NCBI GenBank assembly: GCA_001599715.1
Contig: BCHU01000003.1
Location: forward strand, 1,905,236-1,969,235
Length of the DNA: 64,000 nt
From: Phaeotremella fagi
Taxonomy: Eukaryota > Basidiomycota > Tremellomycetes > Tremellales > Phaeotremellaceae
Reading direction: 5' to 3'
In this document: piece after piece, positions 35,965-47,977 of the stretch
How positions within the stretch are numbered: position 1 is the stretch's first letter
Layout: the number at the start of each line of letters is the position of its first letter
Program-made: the position numbers and the translations under genes
The notes under the pieces: model-generated
Seen by the model: only the letters and a program-made list of their open reading frames with translations
What the model was told of the DNA's origin: nothing
Database searches by the model: none

Positions 35965-36524
35965 GGCTAATAAAACTGTAAAAACTAGAAAGACTGGGAA
36001 TGGTAGGAAAACTATTAAAAGACGACGAAAAGGGAAAGTGAAGAAAGAAAATGCTTGGGACCTCGTCGTTCTTTCTATACTCCGATGGTGCGGTGTGAAA
36101 ACATTGTGTTGACCAATAGGATTTCTGAAAGCTCTTATCGGGACGACAGGTCCGCCGCTAAAAAGTCGTGCTATTTTAACGCGTGCCTCAGATAAGACCA
36201 AGTTTGATAATCAATTTCAAACCTTCCGTTGTTCCCCTCGGAGAGATCTGGATCTGCTCGATGCTTTCAATAGGCTCCATGATCGGACGATTCCACCCTG
36301 GATTCCCGTAGAGTGGTACGAAATGAAAGCGTACTCCTGTCAGGGTCCTTATCTTTCTTATCTCGAAAATGGATTGACCAATGGCAAGAGTGTCCAAATC
36401 AAATTCGACTAATCATGACGTGTGAGAACTCTTGGCAGGTGTGGGAGCAGCTCAAACAAGAAAACCCCAACAAAAGATCAGTGCGAAAGGTTCGTGCACT
36501 TCAATCTTCAACTAAATTTACGAC
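35965..36524. promoter_or_regulatory. Shared nitrogen-regulated promoter of FNT transporter and nitrite reductase
   Basis: 560-bp divergent promoter. Exact sites seen: GATAAG at 36191-36196 and, on the other strand, at 36134-36139, 36348-36353 and 36357-36362 (as CTTATC). A CCTCGGAG at 36236-36243 is the reverse complement of CTCCGAGG, a perfect match to the NirA consensus CTCCGHGG. In fungi GATA factors give nitrogen-derepression, and NirA/Nit4 gives nitrate/nitrite induction. The same logic is likely here. Confidence 0.8.
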
Positions 36525-39500
36525 ATGCCAGACGGAAGTTTTGAGGGCTCGCCTCTTCCAGCGAAACGGATTCAAGTGATGGTGGTGGGGCTGGGGATGG
36601 TGGGAATAGGTGAGAACGAGAGTTGACGTTACTAAGAGTAGCCTTTATCGAAAAACTCCTTACACTCGATACTGCCGGGAAATACTTCATTCGTACATGT
36701 GGTGAAGAACCCATGGTTGCCTACAATCGAGTGGGGCTGACGGGTGAGTGATGTTGTTGACAACTGCTGACAATTCAGAATACTTTCAACACAGAAACAT
36801 TGAAGACCTCTATTTGAACGACGTCGGATGGTATGCCGCTCAGAATCCAGAGCACTTTGCGTTCCATATAGGAGAGCAGGTAGTCGCGATTGATACGGGG
36901 AGAAAAGTGGTTACAACATCCAAGTCCAACGAGTTCAGGTGGGTTGTTGTGTTGTGCTGGGCTGATACCAGCTATGACATGCTTGTACTGGCTACTGGAT
37001 CCGTTGCTGGTCTTCCACCATACGTTACAGCAGAAAAAGCCAAATCTACCAAAGGCGTTTTCGTGTACCGCAGTATAGCCGATCTTGAAGCGATCATCAA
37101 ATACGCTGCGAACCCAGTACGGTCCTCTGTTGTTGGGGGTGGGTTACTTGGTCTCGAAGCCGCGAAAGCTGTATACGACATGCAAGTCCCTGCGGTATCT
37201 ATTCTCATTCGTCAAGACTACCCTCTTAATCGTCAACTCGATGCTTCAGCTGGCGAACTTGTTCTCAAGAAAATCAGAGGCATGGGTGTGGAGGTACGGA
37301 CACGTTTTGAACCCTCTTCAATCACCACTCATACCGATGAGAATGGGGAAGAAGTCTTTGATGGTTTCATGGTAAACGGGCAGAAGCATGACTCTGACAT
37401 GGTGATCTTTGCTATTGGCATTGAACCACGAGACGATCTTGCTAGGGTTAGTGGTATCGAGGTCGCCAAAAAGGGCGGAATCAAAGTAGGAGACGATTTG
37501 CAGTCCAGTGCCCCTGGTGTCTTTGCTATAGGTGAATGTGCGAGTTGGAGAGATAACGTGAGTTGAGTTTGAATCAAGCTGATTCCAGTTCTACGGACTT
37601 ATCGCTCCTGGTGTTGAGATGGCCGATATTTTGGCTTTCAATTTAGTGAGTGTAACAGAAATGGAGCTGACAACAGACCCAAACCACCGGCACAGGAGCA
37701 CACGTACCAAGAGTCATGAACGCCCCAGATTTGAGCACCCGACTCAAGTTGATGGGAGTTGACGTCGCTTCGTTTGGAGATTACTTTGCGGATGAGAGAA
37801 GTGTGGAAGCAGCACCCATTGGCCAAGTCGCGATCAACACGGTTAGACCCAGTAAACGGGGGTTGAAAGCGGATGGACCTGTTCAGTGTCTGACATACCA
37901 CGATCCGTTTTCGGCCACGTACAAAAAGTACATCTTTTCCGAAGACGGTCAATATTTACTCGGTGGCATGATGATAGGTGACGTGGGTGATTTCACCAAG
38001 CTAGTCGCTGTGGCTAAAAAGAAGGTAAGCGCGGAGTTGGACTCGTCTGACAGTGTAGAAAAAGCTGGACGTCCCTCCGTCACAGTTTATTCTTGGTGCA
38101 AAGAAAAGTGGAGAGGAGGATGCCAATGATCTAGACGACGACGCGGTGGTCTGTTCCTGTCATGTAGGTCAGGATTTTAACGTGACTAACCGTTAGAACG
38201 TTACCAAGGGTGCCATAGGAGCTTGTGTCAAAGATGGGATCACAGAGCTGGCCAAGATCAAATCCAAAACCAAAGCAGGCGCAGGCTGTGGCGGATGTGT
38301 CCCACTCGTGACATCAATCTTCAAAGCCGACATGAAGAAAAGTGGTCATACGGTGTCGAATCAGTAGGTCTTGGTTATATTACGACTCACCTTTAGTCTT
38401 TGTCCACATTTCAAAATGTCTCGTCAGGATTTGCTCCAAATTGTCAAGGTAAAACAGTTGAGAGATTTTGCTACGATACAGAACCTTGTTGGTACTCCAG
38501 GGTCGATTGGATGCGAGATCTGCAAACCCGCCGTTGCAAGTATACTGTCAAGTATATACAACGAGCACATCATGAAACCAGAGCATCATGGGTCTCAGGA
38601 TACCAATGATAGGTGAGTTGTAGACAATTCTATGCTGATGCTAGATTCCTTGCAAATATTCAGCGTAACGGCACGTTCTCTGTCGTCCCCAGAATCCCTG
38701 GTGGTGAAATCTCACCGGACAAGCTTGTGGCGATTGGACAGGTCGCCAAGGAGTACGGACTTTACACCAAAATCACTGGTGGACAAAGAATCGACTTGTT
38801 TGGTTGTCCTAGGGAATCGCTTCCAGAAGTATGGGAGAAATTACACGCGGCGGGATTGGAATCAGGTGAGTGAATTGAAGCAACACTCCTGACATTAGGT
38901 CACGCATATGGAAAATCCCTCAGAACGGTCAAATCATGCGTCGGGACTACCTGGTGTCGATTTGGTGTCGGGGATTCGGTTGGTCTTGCAATCGACCTTG
39001 AAAATCGATACAGGGGTGTACGTGCTCCACATAAATTCAAGGGTGGTGTCAGTGGATGTGTGAGAGAATGTGCCGAGGCTCAATCAAAAGATTTCGGTCT
39101 GATCGCAACTGACAAAGGGTGGAACAGTGAGTTTGGTTTTTTCAAAGCTAACCCTTCTCCTAGTCTTTGTCGGTGGTAACGGTGGAATGAAGCCACGTCA
39201 CGCTCAACTGTTCGCCCAGGACGTCCCCCCATCCAAGGTGGTCAGGATTATCGATCGTTATGTGAGTGCTGCAGAAACTCACGCTGACTCTGTAGTTGAT
39301 GTACTACATTCGAACTGCAGACAGATTGGTCAGAACAGCCCCTTGGCTAGAATCTTTGGAGGGAGGCATTGAGGTATGACTCTTAATGACCCGTCTAACG
39401 ACAGAAACTTCGCAAAGTCATTCTCGAAGACGAATTGGGTATCTGCGCAGATCTGGACGCAGAAATGGATAGATTGATCGGAACCTATGAAGACGAGTGG

Positions 39501-40348
39501 AAGCGGGCTGTCCAGGATCCAGAATTGCGCAAGAAATTCAGACAATTCGTCAACACAGTAGGTGTCCCAAAAGGCAAAACTGATTCTAGGACGAAACACG
39601 AGCCACCGTCGAAGTCATTGAAGAAAGAGGTCAAAATCGAGCTGCAGATTGGCCCAAAGACTTTCCAAGTGCAAAATTGAGTGCAGATCAACTCGCAACT
39701 CCTCGTGACCAATGGTCTTGGATCCCTCTTGCTCGCGTTGACGATCTGCAACCGAATGAAAAGAACACTTCGTGAGTGGGCGCTGGTTCTTGGCTGACGT
39801 TCAGGAGCGCTGCGGTTCGTTACGGAAGTGATTCTCAACTTGCAATCTTCCACGTCCCTGGTAGAGGCTACTTTGCAACTCAACAAGCTTGCCCTCATAA
39901 ACGCGCGTTCGTCCTTGATTTAGGCATCATCGGTGACGACAAGGATGGCAACCCTTATGTTTCGTGCCCGTAAGTGGTAACAATTGTCCATCTGACATGT
40001 AGGCTGCACAAGAGAAATTACCGTTTCGACACTGGAGACTGTACCAACGATGACCAATTCAAAATCTTAACCTTTGAGGCGAGGGCAGTGGGAGACAATG
40101 TAGAGGTCAAATTGCCTCCAGCTGATGAGCTAGACCAACTGATCGGAACTTCAAAATGTAAGTCAATGTCCTTGCACCACTGACCTGCAGGGATGGTTCG
40201 AAAAGCCACGGCAGAGGCGTTTGGGAAGAACGCAGCGACTTCCATCGAAATCGTGGCTCCCAATGGAGAGGTGGAATTGGAGAACAAGGCGAATTTACCT
40301 GAAGAAGGCTGTGGGACTTCTTGTGGAAGCAATAAATTAGAGTGGTAG
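36525..40348 (+). CDS. NIR1: Assimilatory nitrite reductase [NAD(P)H]
   Basis: Long multi-exon gene, about 1,050-1,100 aa, start MPDGSFEGSPLPAKR at 36525. In order: FAD site VMVVGLGMVGIAFIEKLL, LVLATGSVAGLPPY, NAD site VVGGGLLGLEAAKAVY; BFD-like [2Fe-2S] segment CSCHNVTKGAIGACVKDG with CGGCVPL; ferredoxin-like half RIPGGEISPDKLVAIGQVA and TGGQRIDLFGCPRE; siroheme/4Fe-4S cluster KSCVGTTWCRFG and GGVSGCVRECAEA; C-terminal Rieske domain CPHKR...CPLHKR; end SCGSNKLEW. It reduces nitrite to ammonium in the cytosol. A 33-nt in-frame intron (36939-36971) sits before YDMLVLATGS. No nitrate reductase or nitrate permease occurs in this window. Confidence 0.95.
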
Positions 40349-40683
40349 AGGGTTATTGTGGGCGGGTTATTCGTGGGGCTGACTGTTTTTAATGTATACC
40401 CTTTGTTCGACGGCGTTCCTTTGATGTTCAATCCGATTCAATTTCTCGTTCATCGTAAATTGCAGAGGATATATTCTGTGCCACGCAAAAGAAAGGAGGA
40501 CCGATAAGCTGCATACAGTGATATATGCTCCCAACAAGGGAGCATTTGCTAGGCTGACAAGGATATGCTGATGCTATATACCAGTCTTCTTCCATTTCAC
40601 ATTCATTTCGACACTCTACATCCATTCCTCTAACCTTCAGACCAAAGAAGCGACGAATCTAACGTTTGAATTTTATCTGAAAT
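40349..40683. other. Intergenic region with an 8-bp hairpin-forming inverted repeat
   Basis: 335 bases between the nitrite reductase stop and the next start. ATGCTCCC at 40525-40532 and GGGAGCAT at 40538-40545 are perfectly complementary around a 5-nt AACAA loop. No exon seen. Confidence 0.6.
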
Positions 40684-41964
40684 AATGGGCCGTAAACAAC
40701 ATAAAGGCGATGATCGTAGGCGTAGTGGTGATCGTAGTCATAACGGGGAAGAGAAGAAAGGGAGCAGAAACAGCAATCACAGCACAGCGACCACCACGGT
40801 GAGTGTAACGACGCTTTGAGGACTATCAAATTTCTAACTAACTTGGCCTCAATCAAGCGACGACTCCTCGTAGTCAAACACCCATCCGATGATCCACAGC
40901 ACGAGTCCTCAAGGCTTACCCCTAGTTGGAAGCCTTCAAGTTATTATACTAGCTACGGTGATAATTCCCTGCTCTCTTCTGCTCCTCCAGTCTCTTCTTT
41001 TTGGAATAGTCATTACACCAGTTATGATAGCCTTCCCACTCGTGAGAAAAGAAGAAGTTCGTCCGGTCACCGTTCGTCACGAAAATCAAGCGAAGGAAAG
41101 AACGGGGATCCTTCCAAAACCGGTCACAGGCGACGACGTCGCCATTCTCGCAACAAAAGTTCGGGCAGGTCTTCCAATGATCCAAGCGTTCCTAGTGATC
41201 CTCTTTCTTCACGTCGAACGCCTTCACCCTCGTGGCAGGATCTGGAAGATCTCTCCTTGGAGAATACAAGCTCGCGACCAAGATCATATTCAAGTACTAA
41301 GAATGCAAGGTCCCTCCCAGGGTCATCAAGAGATCATCGGTCGAGAAATTATGTTTATCCCGCTATCGCCAGTGCAGGTTATTCAATGGGAGATATTTCA
41401 CCAGGTTAGTGTATGAACATGCTCAAAACTTTGTCCCATTTGCTCCTCCTTTCTTGTGTTGTTGACAATCTCAGCTCCGCCTTCTCGCTATTCTCGTCGA
41501 AGCCCTTCCAGTGAACGTGGAGTATCGTGGCAGGCTCAGCCAGATCTCTCCAAGGGGACCGGAGATTCAAGCTCAGGACCATCATCTTCACGTGATCAGA
41601 CGTCCAGACGTTATTCAAGGGATACAGGAGATTTTTCTTATACGACTCCGGTGGTCACAGATGAAGATTATTCGTATGGAACTGATCTTCCACCAGGTTA
41701 GTGTATAAACATGCTCAAAACTTTTCCCTTCTTCCTCTGCTTTCTACCTACTTTGAGACACCGTTGACAATCTCAGTCCACAATCCGGCGGTAGATCCCT
41801 TCCGGAACCGTCCAGTTTATAATGAACAGGGCTGGCTTGTAGGTAAGTAACTGGATTACTATCGTTTTTGTGTCTGAAATATGATGCGGGATGGGGGACT
41901 GACGATGAGAACAGAGGGTGCCGAGCGGGCAGCAATTCTTCTCAGAGCTGCAGGACGACACTAA
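40684..41964 (+). CDS. Ser/Arg-rich disordered protein with a duplicated exon
   Basis: Start MGRKQHKGDDRRRSGDRSHN. Exons about 40684-40800, 40860-41404, 41475-41696, 41777-41845 and 41914-41964; end GAERAAILLRAAGRH. The protein is dominated by Ser, Arg, Tyr and Pro (for example GHRRRRRHSRNKSSGRSS) and has no folded-domain signature. The exon at 41475-41696 repeats themes of the end of the previous exon (SSSRDQTSRRYSRD against SSRDHRSRNYVYP; DYSYGTDLPPG against GYSMGDISPG). The flanking introns 41405-41474 and 41697-41776 are near copies at both ends. Could be a nuclear SR-like or cell-cortex protein; function unknown. Confidence 0.65.
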
Positions 41965-42266
41965 AAGTGTAAGATTTTCAAATTCTATTGAGCGGTGGCT
42001 ATGTTATCAGAAAGGGCGATATTGAGATCTCGCGTACATTTGTACATCAGTAAAACGAATGTTTATATACTTGCCAATTGACATTTTGTAGGGGGCGAAC
42101 TCCAACAACTAAGTTGAGCACGTCTTTAGTCACATCAATAAGTCAAGTAAATCATTGGCGGTTCGAACGCTTCTGAGATCGCTGTCGTGTAAAACACGGA
42201 TGCTGATGTAACCTCCACTTATGTATCTTCTTACAACTCGTAACAACATAAATCTATTTTATATCT
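41965..42266. other. Convergent intergenic region, nothing recognised
   Basis: 302 bases, AT-rich, between two convergent stops. No repeat, RNA gene or exon supported. Confidence 0.35.
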
Positions 42267-43133
42267 CTAATGATACGTCGACACTTCAGACACGGGTAGA
42301 TCTAACAGCAACATGTACCCTGGGCGATGAGCAATGAATCTTCCAGGGATTTTCGCGTCCATAACCGCAGTTTGCGGTGATATGCCGCATCCCCAGAACA
42401 TTGGGATCTCCCCTTCCTTGAAGACGGTTGGAGAGCCCCAGTCTGTCTTGTCGAGATCGATACCAAGGAGTTTGGCTCCTTCGAAACCCCACAACATCGG
42501 CTCACCGTGAGCTCTTGCGTAAGGTCGAGTAATCTCTTGAACTTTAGACAGTTTGTCTTCTGGAAACGGTCTCATGGAGATAACCATTCCGCCTGAAAAG
42601 TCTGAAAATAAGCTACAGAAGACTTCTTTTCACTTACGACCAACCGCGTTAAGTGGAATCTTGGTTCGATAAACAGAAACCACTTGGTTCAATTCCTGGT
42701 GTCGCATAGGTAGACCGTTTTTAATCAAAGCGTGTTCGAACGAGTAGCTGCAGCCGATGAAAAACGCAACACTGTCGTCTTTCCATTCATGCATGATATC
42801 TGAGACTGTGTCGACCAATTCACCATCTTGATAAACGCAGTAACCTGACATGTCGGTTCGAATATCGCAATCTTTGGCTAAATGGGCTGGGACGATTGGG
42901 TTACCGACTTCAGTCTCGCCTACAAGAGGGCAAGAAACAGGATTTCGATAACAGAAAGTTCTGAATTCGTCGGCGTATTTCTGAGGAACAATGAGCATGT
43001 TACACTGCACAGTACCGCTGGCGAGACCACAAGTGTCACCGATAAGGTTGGCTCGAGCTAGTTTACGGCATTCGTAAGCTGAGAGTGAACGGTAGTCGGG
43101 GGAGGGAGTCGAGTCTTCTTGAATGACTGTCAT
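42267..43133 (-). CDS. DUF1445 / D-glutamate cyclase family protein
   Basis: Two exons (about 43133-42638 and 42594-42267), start MTVIQEDSTPSPDYRSLSAY. Family motifs: ARANLIGDTCGLASGTVQCN, MLIVPQKYADEFRTFCYRNP, CPLVGETEVGNP, DIRTDMSGYCVYQDGE, VAFFIGCSYSFEHALIKNGL, GGMVISMRPFPEDKL and FWGCGISPQTAVMDAKIPG. Members of this family (PF07286) convert D-glutamate to 5-oxo-D-proline in mitochondria of animals, and many bacterial copies are annotated as hydro-lyases beside transporters. Length and motifs are complete. The adjacent anion-type permease, regulator and RidA gene suggest a role in using an amino-acid-derived nitrogen source. Confidence 0.88.
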
Positions 43134-43590
43134 TTTGTCGATAAACGGGGGTGTGCTCTTTGGTTATTAAAATCCAAACCTTTATATGATTACGACACAG
43201 AGATAAGGAAATTCGGGTTTGGGAAGTTGGGATTTCCTGCAAGTTGATCCTGACGCTATCCCTGACAAGGCACGTTGATTTGTTTTCTCGGATTTTTGGG
43301 TGGTCAGTAAGACAAGCATAAAGGTCATGGATGATTGGTTCATTCATGAAGACACAATTGAGGTGCCGAAGAATGGCAGAATGGGAAAGTTCACACATCC
43401 GTCAAATCGACGACTGTCGAAGGGTTGCAGTATTCAACGCCAAGACGTGCATGCGCCGAGGCATCTAATTACCAACATGGAGTTTCATCCTACATATAAT
43501 TCATTGGGCCATCTACAAAAGACCTCTACAAAATTCTAAACCCAACCTTTACCCATACAACTACGCAACAATCACCCCCACTCCCTTCCT
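43134..43590. promoter_or_regulatory. Promoter of the D-glutamate cyclase-like gene
   Basis: 457 bases between the cyclase start and the permease stop. Close to the cyclase are GATAAG (43202-43207) and ATTCGGG (43211-43217) only three bases apart. The ATTCGGG box recurs in the other promoters of this cluster. The right half shows nothing. Confidence 0.55.
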
Positions 43591-45470
43591 CTAAAGATAG
43601 AAAGTGTAATGTGGATTTTTATCACCCAACTGAGGTTCATCAGGTGCACCGTTGGCAATCGCATCTGCACGTTTCTTGTTCAAGTAGCGAAGGTAGACAG
43701 CCTGGTGGTTTTAGCCTGGATTCCATTATCACATGTTTCACTTACCATAGTTGCACAGCAGATCATGGAAAGGCACACCATGCCCACATCGAAATAGAGA
43801 CCCTTGAGATACCTTGGGGCAGTGTTTGCTGTGAAAATGAAACCGATCGATGCACCGGCAGAGTCTACACAAGTTAGCAAGAGGGAGATCATTGTTGAGA
43901 CTGATACTCACTACCGACCATCTGTTGTAGACCCATACTCATGGCCCTCTTGTAATGGCCTCCGTTGTTGTCGGCAGTCCACATGTTGTTGAGTGAACCT
44001 CCAGCGTACAATCCAACGGCACCGAGGAAAACTCCGGCGTATCTTACACCAACGTTGTCGGACACAGCAAGCATGATGAAGCCGATCAGGTTGAAAGCCA
44101 AGGAGAGGAGGATGAAGGGGGAACGCATTTTGTATTTGTCTGACAGATAACCCATACAGAGGAAACCGACAGCAGCAACCACATAAACTAGAGAAGTTAA
44201 GCCTTAGGTTTAGAGGTGGCACTTACCTGGTACTGTCAAGAGTTGCGCTTGAACCGTTGTAGTGAAACCAAGACCTGCTACAATGGTAGGCATGAAGGTG
44301 GCTAATCGAGTTAGAGTTTAAACACTTTTGAACCTACTTAAACTGTACACAACACACAAAAGGGCGAATTGACTGACACACTGGATGTAGATTCTGAAGT
44401 CCTTGAACGCAGAGATCAACGCTGGCCAGGAGAAAGTGTCACGGTCGTCATAGATCCTTCGATTAAGAATTTGACGTTTCTCGAGTGCTGCTCGTTCGTT
44501 TGTGGTCAGGAAACGACATTCGGTCGCTTTGGTGGGGACCAAGAACCATGCAAGCGGAATCAAAAGGATTGAGATGATTCCTTCTACGAGGTACCTAAAG
44601 GGTTAGTGTTTAGCTATATTTTTGCACCCACATCCATTGCCAACCGTGCATTCCATTCGCAGAGATCTGGCTCAAGCCATAAGCGAGCAAGCCTCCGAAG
44701 GCTCCTGACATGCAATTTGCAACGTAAACCCATGTCAAACGGCGTGTGTATTCGTCACGACGGTACGTCATGGTGATATAAAGTTGGATACAGGGGAATA
44801 CTGAAGTGTTAGTCGATTCCAGAAGAATGATACCCACCAGCAGCCTCGAAAATACCCAAGATGATACGACAAGCCAATAACTGTTCATAGTTTTTGACGA
44901 AAGCTGTTCCGATGGTGATGGTCCCCCAAGCCAGGGTAGTTCCAGAGACTACAATGGTCAGTGGTGTTTTTGAGATGGTGCAACGACTTACGCATGATAC
45001 GTGGAGTGACTTTCTTCAAGAGAACAGTAGCTGAGGAGTGAGCCTAACCCAAACTTTACAACATACCGATCGGTTCAAAAATGACATAGGTGGAGTAGAC
45101 GACAGACACGGCAGCGCCATATTCGTTGTTAGCAGTACTGAGCTTCAAATCGGTGCTGAAGCCAGTAAGATTGGCGTTACCAATGTTGGATCGATCTAAT
45201 GAAAGTCAGTCGTTACCAAGCACCAATACCCAAATGACTTGCCCAAATTACACATCATAAAGATGAGCTAAGCACGTGTCAGTGAAGCACATGTTGCTAC
45301 TTTAGACTTACGGAAAAGGCAGGGATGACAGTGAAATCAAGCTTTGTCAAGGCTTTTTGAGCAAAACTCTCGTCTTCAGCTGTCCATTCCTCGTCATGGA
45401 CTTCGTTGACCAAGATCTTGTCATCTGGAAGGGCGATTTTCTCGTCAGAGTTACTTTGTGGAGAGGACAT
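43591..45470 (-). CDS. MFS permease, allantoate/nicotinate (Dal5/ACS) family
   Basis: About nine exons. I place the start at MSSPQSNSDEKIALPDDKIL (45470) rather than the in-frame ATG at 45509, because a TATATATATA run at 45525-45535 would otherwise abut the start. Anion:cation symporter motifs: FVKNYEQLLACRIILGIFEA, AVFPCIQLYITMTYRRDEYT, RLTWVYVANCMSGAFGGLLA, the EGIISILLIPLAWFLVPTKA stretch, and TTNERAALEKRQILNRR in the central loop. The C-terminus ends ANGAPDEPQLGDKNPHYTFY plus L. Such permeases import allantoate, ureidosuccinate, nicotinate or similar carboxylates. The context favours an acidic nitrogen compound. Confidence 0.88.
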
Positions 45471-45509
45471 GGTGGATGCTGAAGAATACTGATGATTCAA
45501 ACTCTTCAT

Positions 45510-45813
45510 GTTGCTCCATTACCGTTATATATATATGTCAAAATCAATCTCTCATCTTCAATGTGTTGTTGGAAAGATACAATCGGGTCTCTGTCGGGTA
45601 AACGCCTCTTAGTAACGGCAGCTCTGCTTGCACGACGCCCTTAATCGGACCAATCATTTTACTCGAGATATCGAAACCCTTACCAAGCCAACAGTGACCC
45701 TTTATTCTGCGATAAGAAATTGAGTTGGTGACAATACAAGAGTTCCAGTGGTATTCGGGCGTCTCAATCACCCCGAATACTTTCATCTTCAACAACCATA
45801 CACTTTCTACGGA
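45510..45813. promoter_or_regulatory. Divergent permease/regulator promoter with perfect CGG inverted repeat
   Basis: 304 bases. TATA run at 45525-45535 (permease side), GTCGGGTA at 45593-45600, GATAAG at 45711-45716. A perfect 9-bp inverted repeat GTATTCGGG (45751-45759) / CCCGAATAC (45772-45780) with a 12-nt spacer lies 34 bases before the regulator ATG. Zn2Cys6 dimers bind paired CGG half-sites, so this is a good operator candidate. Confidence 0.7.
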
Positions 45814-47927
45814 ATGGAGCGACCAATCAAAAGACGTCGAACTGCAAGGGCTTGTGATTACTGTCGACTGCATCGAATTCGGTGCGTTGAACCAACCCGC
45901 GCCGCGTCGCTGACCTTCTCAGATGCGAATTTTCTACCTCAGAGGGGCCATGTGAACATTGCGTGAAATATAACATATCCTGCGAGCAGCAGGCTCCTGC
46001 TCCAAAGGTGGTTCAGCCATAAGCGTACTCAAACTGACAGTCAGGACGAAAGACCCAGAAACGTGACCAAGCTGGTGGACGAGGCCGAAGAACTTGAGCA
46101 GGGTGTTGAGCCTGGTTATTTAGGTAGGACATGGCTTGGAGCATGACTGACTGTAGGTCGAACTAGTTTGGTCAACCTTATCTATGCCCATGGTACATCC
46201 CGTTCCGTCAAGCGGTTTCGAACACACGACGAGAACAACGATTTTTATAGAGAAGCTTTTGGTGAAAACGCAGATTCTGGCTGTTTGGTTGGAAGGGAAT
46301 TTCCACCTGCTCTGGCGGAAGGGAGCTTGATTCCTTGTGCATTTACGAAAGCTTCGAAGAGGTTAACACAGGAGGTCGGTTCAGAGTCGGTTCTTGAAGA
46401 TCGTAGGTCAGATTGAGTTCCAGGTTAGACTTTGCTGATCTGGTAGTACTAAAAACATGTCGTTTACGAATCATTCCAATCTGTCCCGTGGTCACCGTCA
46501 CTGAGAGTCTGGGACCACAAGGCCCACAAGAGTCTTACTATCGGATATGGTCACACCACGATCCCAACTCAGCTCCACCATCTCCAATCCCAAGAATAGT
46601 TCGTGTGATCCTGTGCGCAATAGCTGCGCTATCACGAAGCGTCCCTGCCCAAATCAGAATGTCAGTTTTACACACCCTCCATGGACTACTGAAAGGCACT
46701 GAGATGGCTCGAATCTTCTCAACAAGTCTCTCCAACGTTCAAGTGCTTACGTTGCTGAGTTTATCGGATGATCTGCATTCATGGGAAACGAGAACTGCTG
46801 AGAGTTTGGTTTGGCGCAGAACTGGTACGGGGATTAGAATGGCGATGGAAATTGTGAGTCAAAAGAAGACACCACTGACCATTAGGGATTACATCGAAAC
46901 GTCTCTGTTAAAGTCGTCCCCAAAGCTCAACGACATCGTCGGCATCGCGTCTGGGGTGCATGTGTCAGTGCGGACAGATGGTAGGTTATTCCATGAATCG
47001 CATTGACCTGTTTAGGCTCTCGCTCCGCCTTGGTCAGCCTTTGACAATCAACCTGGCTGAAACGGATGCACCACTACCTTCAATGTATCCAGATCACGTT
47101 GATCCTCTGAAACCGTTAACCTTTACACCGTCATTTAGCTTCTTTTGCGAGTTGAGAACGTTGGCTGACTTTCTGGGGCAAGCATGTAGGTTATAGGGTT
47201 GACAAGCTGATCAGTTAGACATCCTGGTCTGTAGCCCATCTGGACTCTCACGAACTGATGACGTTGCACTCCTACTTTGGCAAAATAATTTCACAGTGTG
47301 GATAGATTCGCTTCCGGACATCTTTCTATATGACACTTTTCCTATCTACGAATCGAAAGGCATACTCAACGCTTCAATAACAACAGTAATGGTGAGTAGA
47401 TGCAGTGTCAATTGTTGACTCTACAGTTCACGTTTCTGCACCCACTCCTATGGCCAAAGCGGGCACTAGCACCCCATATCACTTTTCGTCCATCTAAACA
47501 ATTAAAAGCGGATCTAATAAAGCGAGCTGAGGAGACGATTCTATGGGCCGAAGGGGATGGTCAATTCTTCCTAGACACAATGTCAAACATTGTTTACGCA
47601 ATCAGTGAGTTGAGCAGTGTATCGAGGCTGATTCATATAGCTTGTTCAACTCTGATCCAGGCTAAAGTATACGACGACACTAAAACTGAAGACAGCTTGG
47701 GCTGGCTCGATCGAGGAGCTGACGTGCTTGCATCATGGGCAGAGAGTGCACCGACCGAACAGGCGAGGTCACAAAGGATGAATTCTGTCAACATGATTCG
47801 TATTTTACAGCCGGAAAGGCAGTCAGAGACTCGACCAGAAACTCAACCTCATGTATGGAACGTTCAACAAGATGAAGCAATATTGAATGATCTACTAGGG
47901 ATGGACCAGAATTTTGTACTATTCTAA
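45814..47927 (+). CDS. Zn2Cys6 transcription factor, candidate regulator of the nitrogen-scavenging cluster
   Basis: Start MERPIKRRRTARACDYCRLH. An intron with a GTGCGT donor (about 45879-45920) restores RIRCEFSTSEGPCEHCVKYN and ISCEQQ, completing the C6 cluster; reading through it would destroy the motif. The basic KRRR run precedes the cluster. The middle region (RIVRVILCAIAALSRSVPAQ, LTLLSLSDDLHSWETRTAES, TGTGIRMAMEI) is the fungal-specific TF domain, and the C-terminus ends LLGMDQNFVLF at 47927. It is divergent from the permease and convergent with the 2OG oxygenase. The nearby inverted repeat suggests autoregulation. Confidence 0.87.
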
Positions 47928-47977
47928 ACATATGCAGAATTGTATTCTACAAAAGACGGTAAATATATCCAGGATGT

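Noticed and set aside
45879..45965. Truncated C6 regulator lacking the second half of its zinc cluster
   Set aside because: Using the GTGCGT donor restores GPCEHC and ISC in frame, so the cluster is complete.
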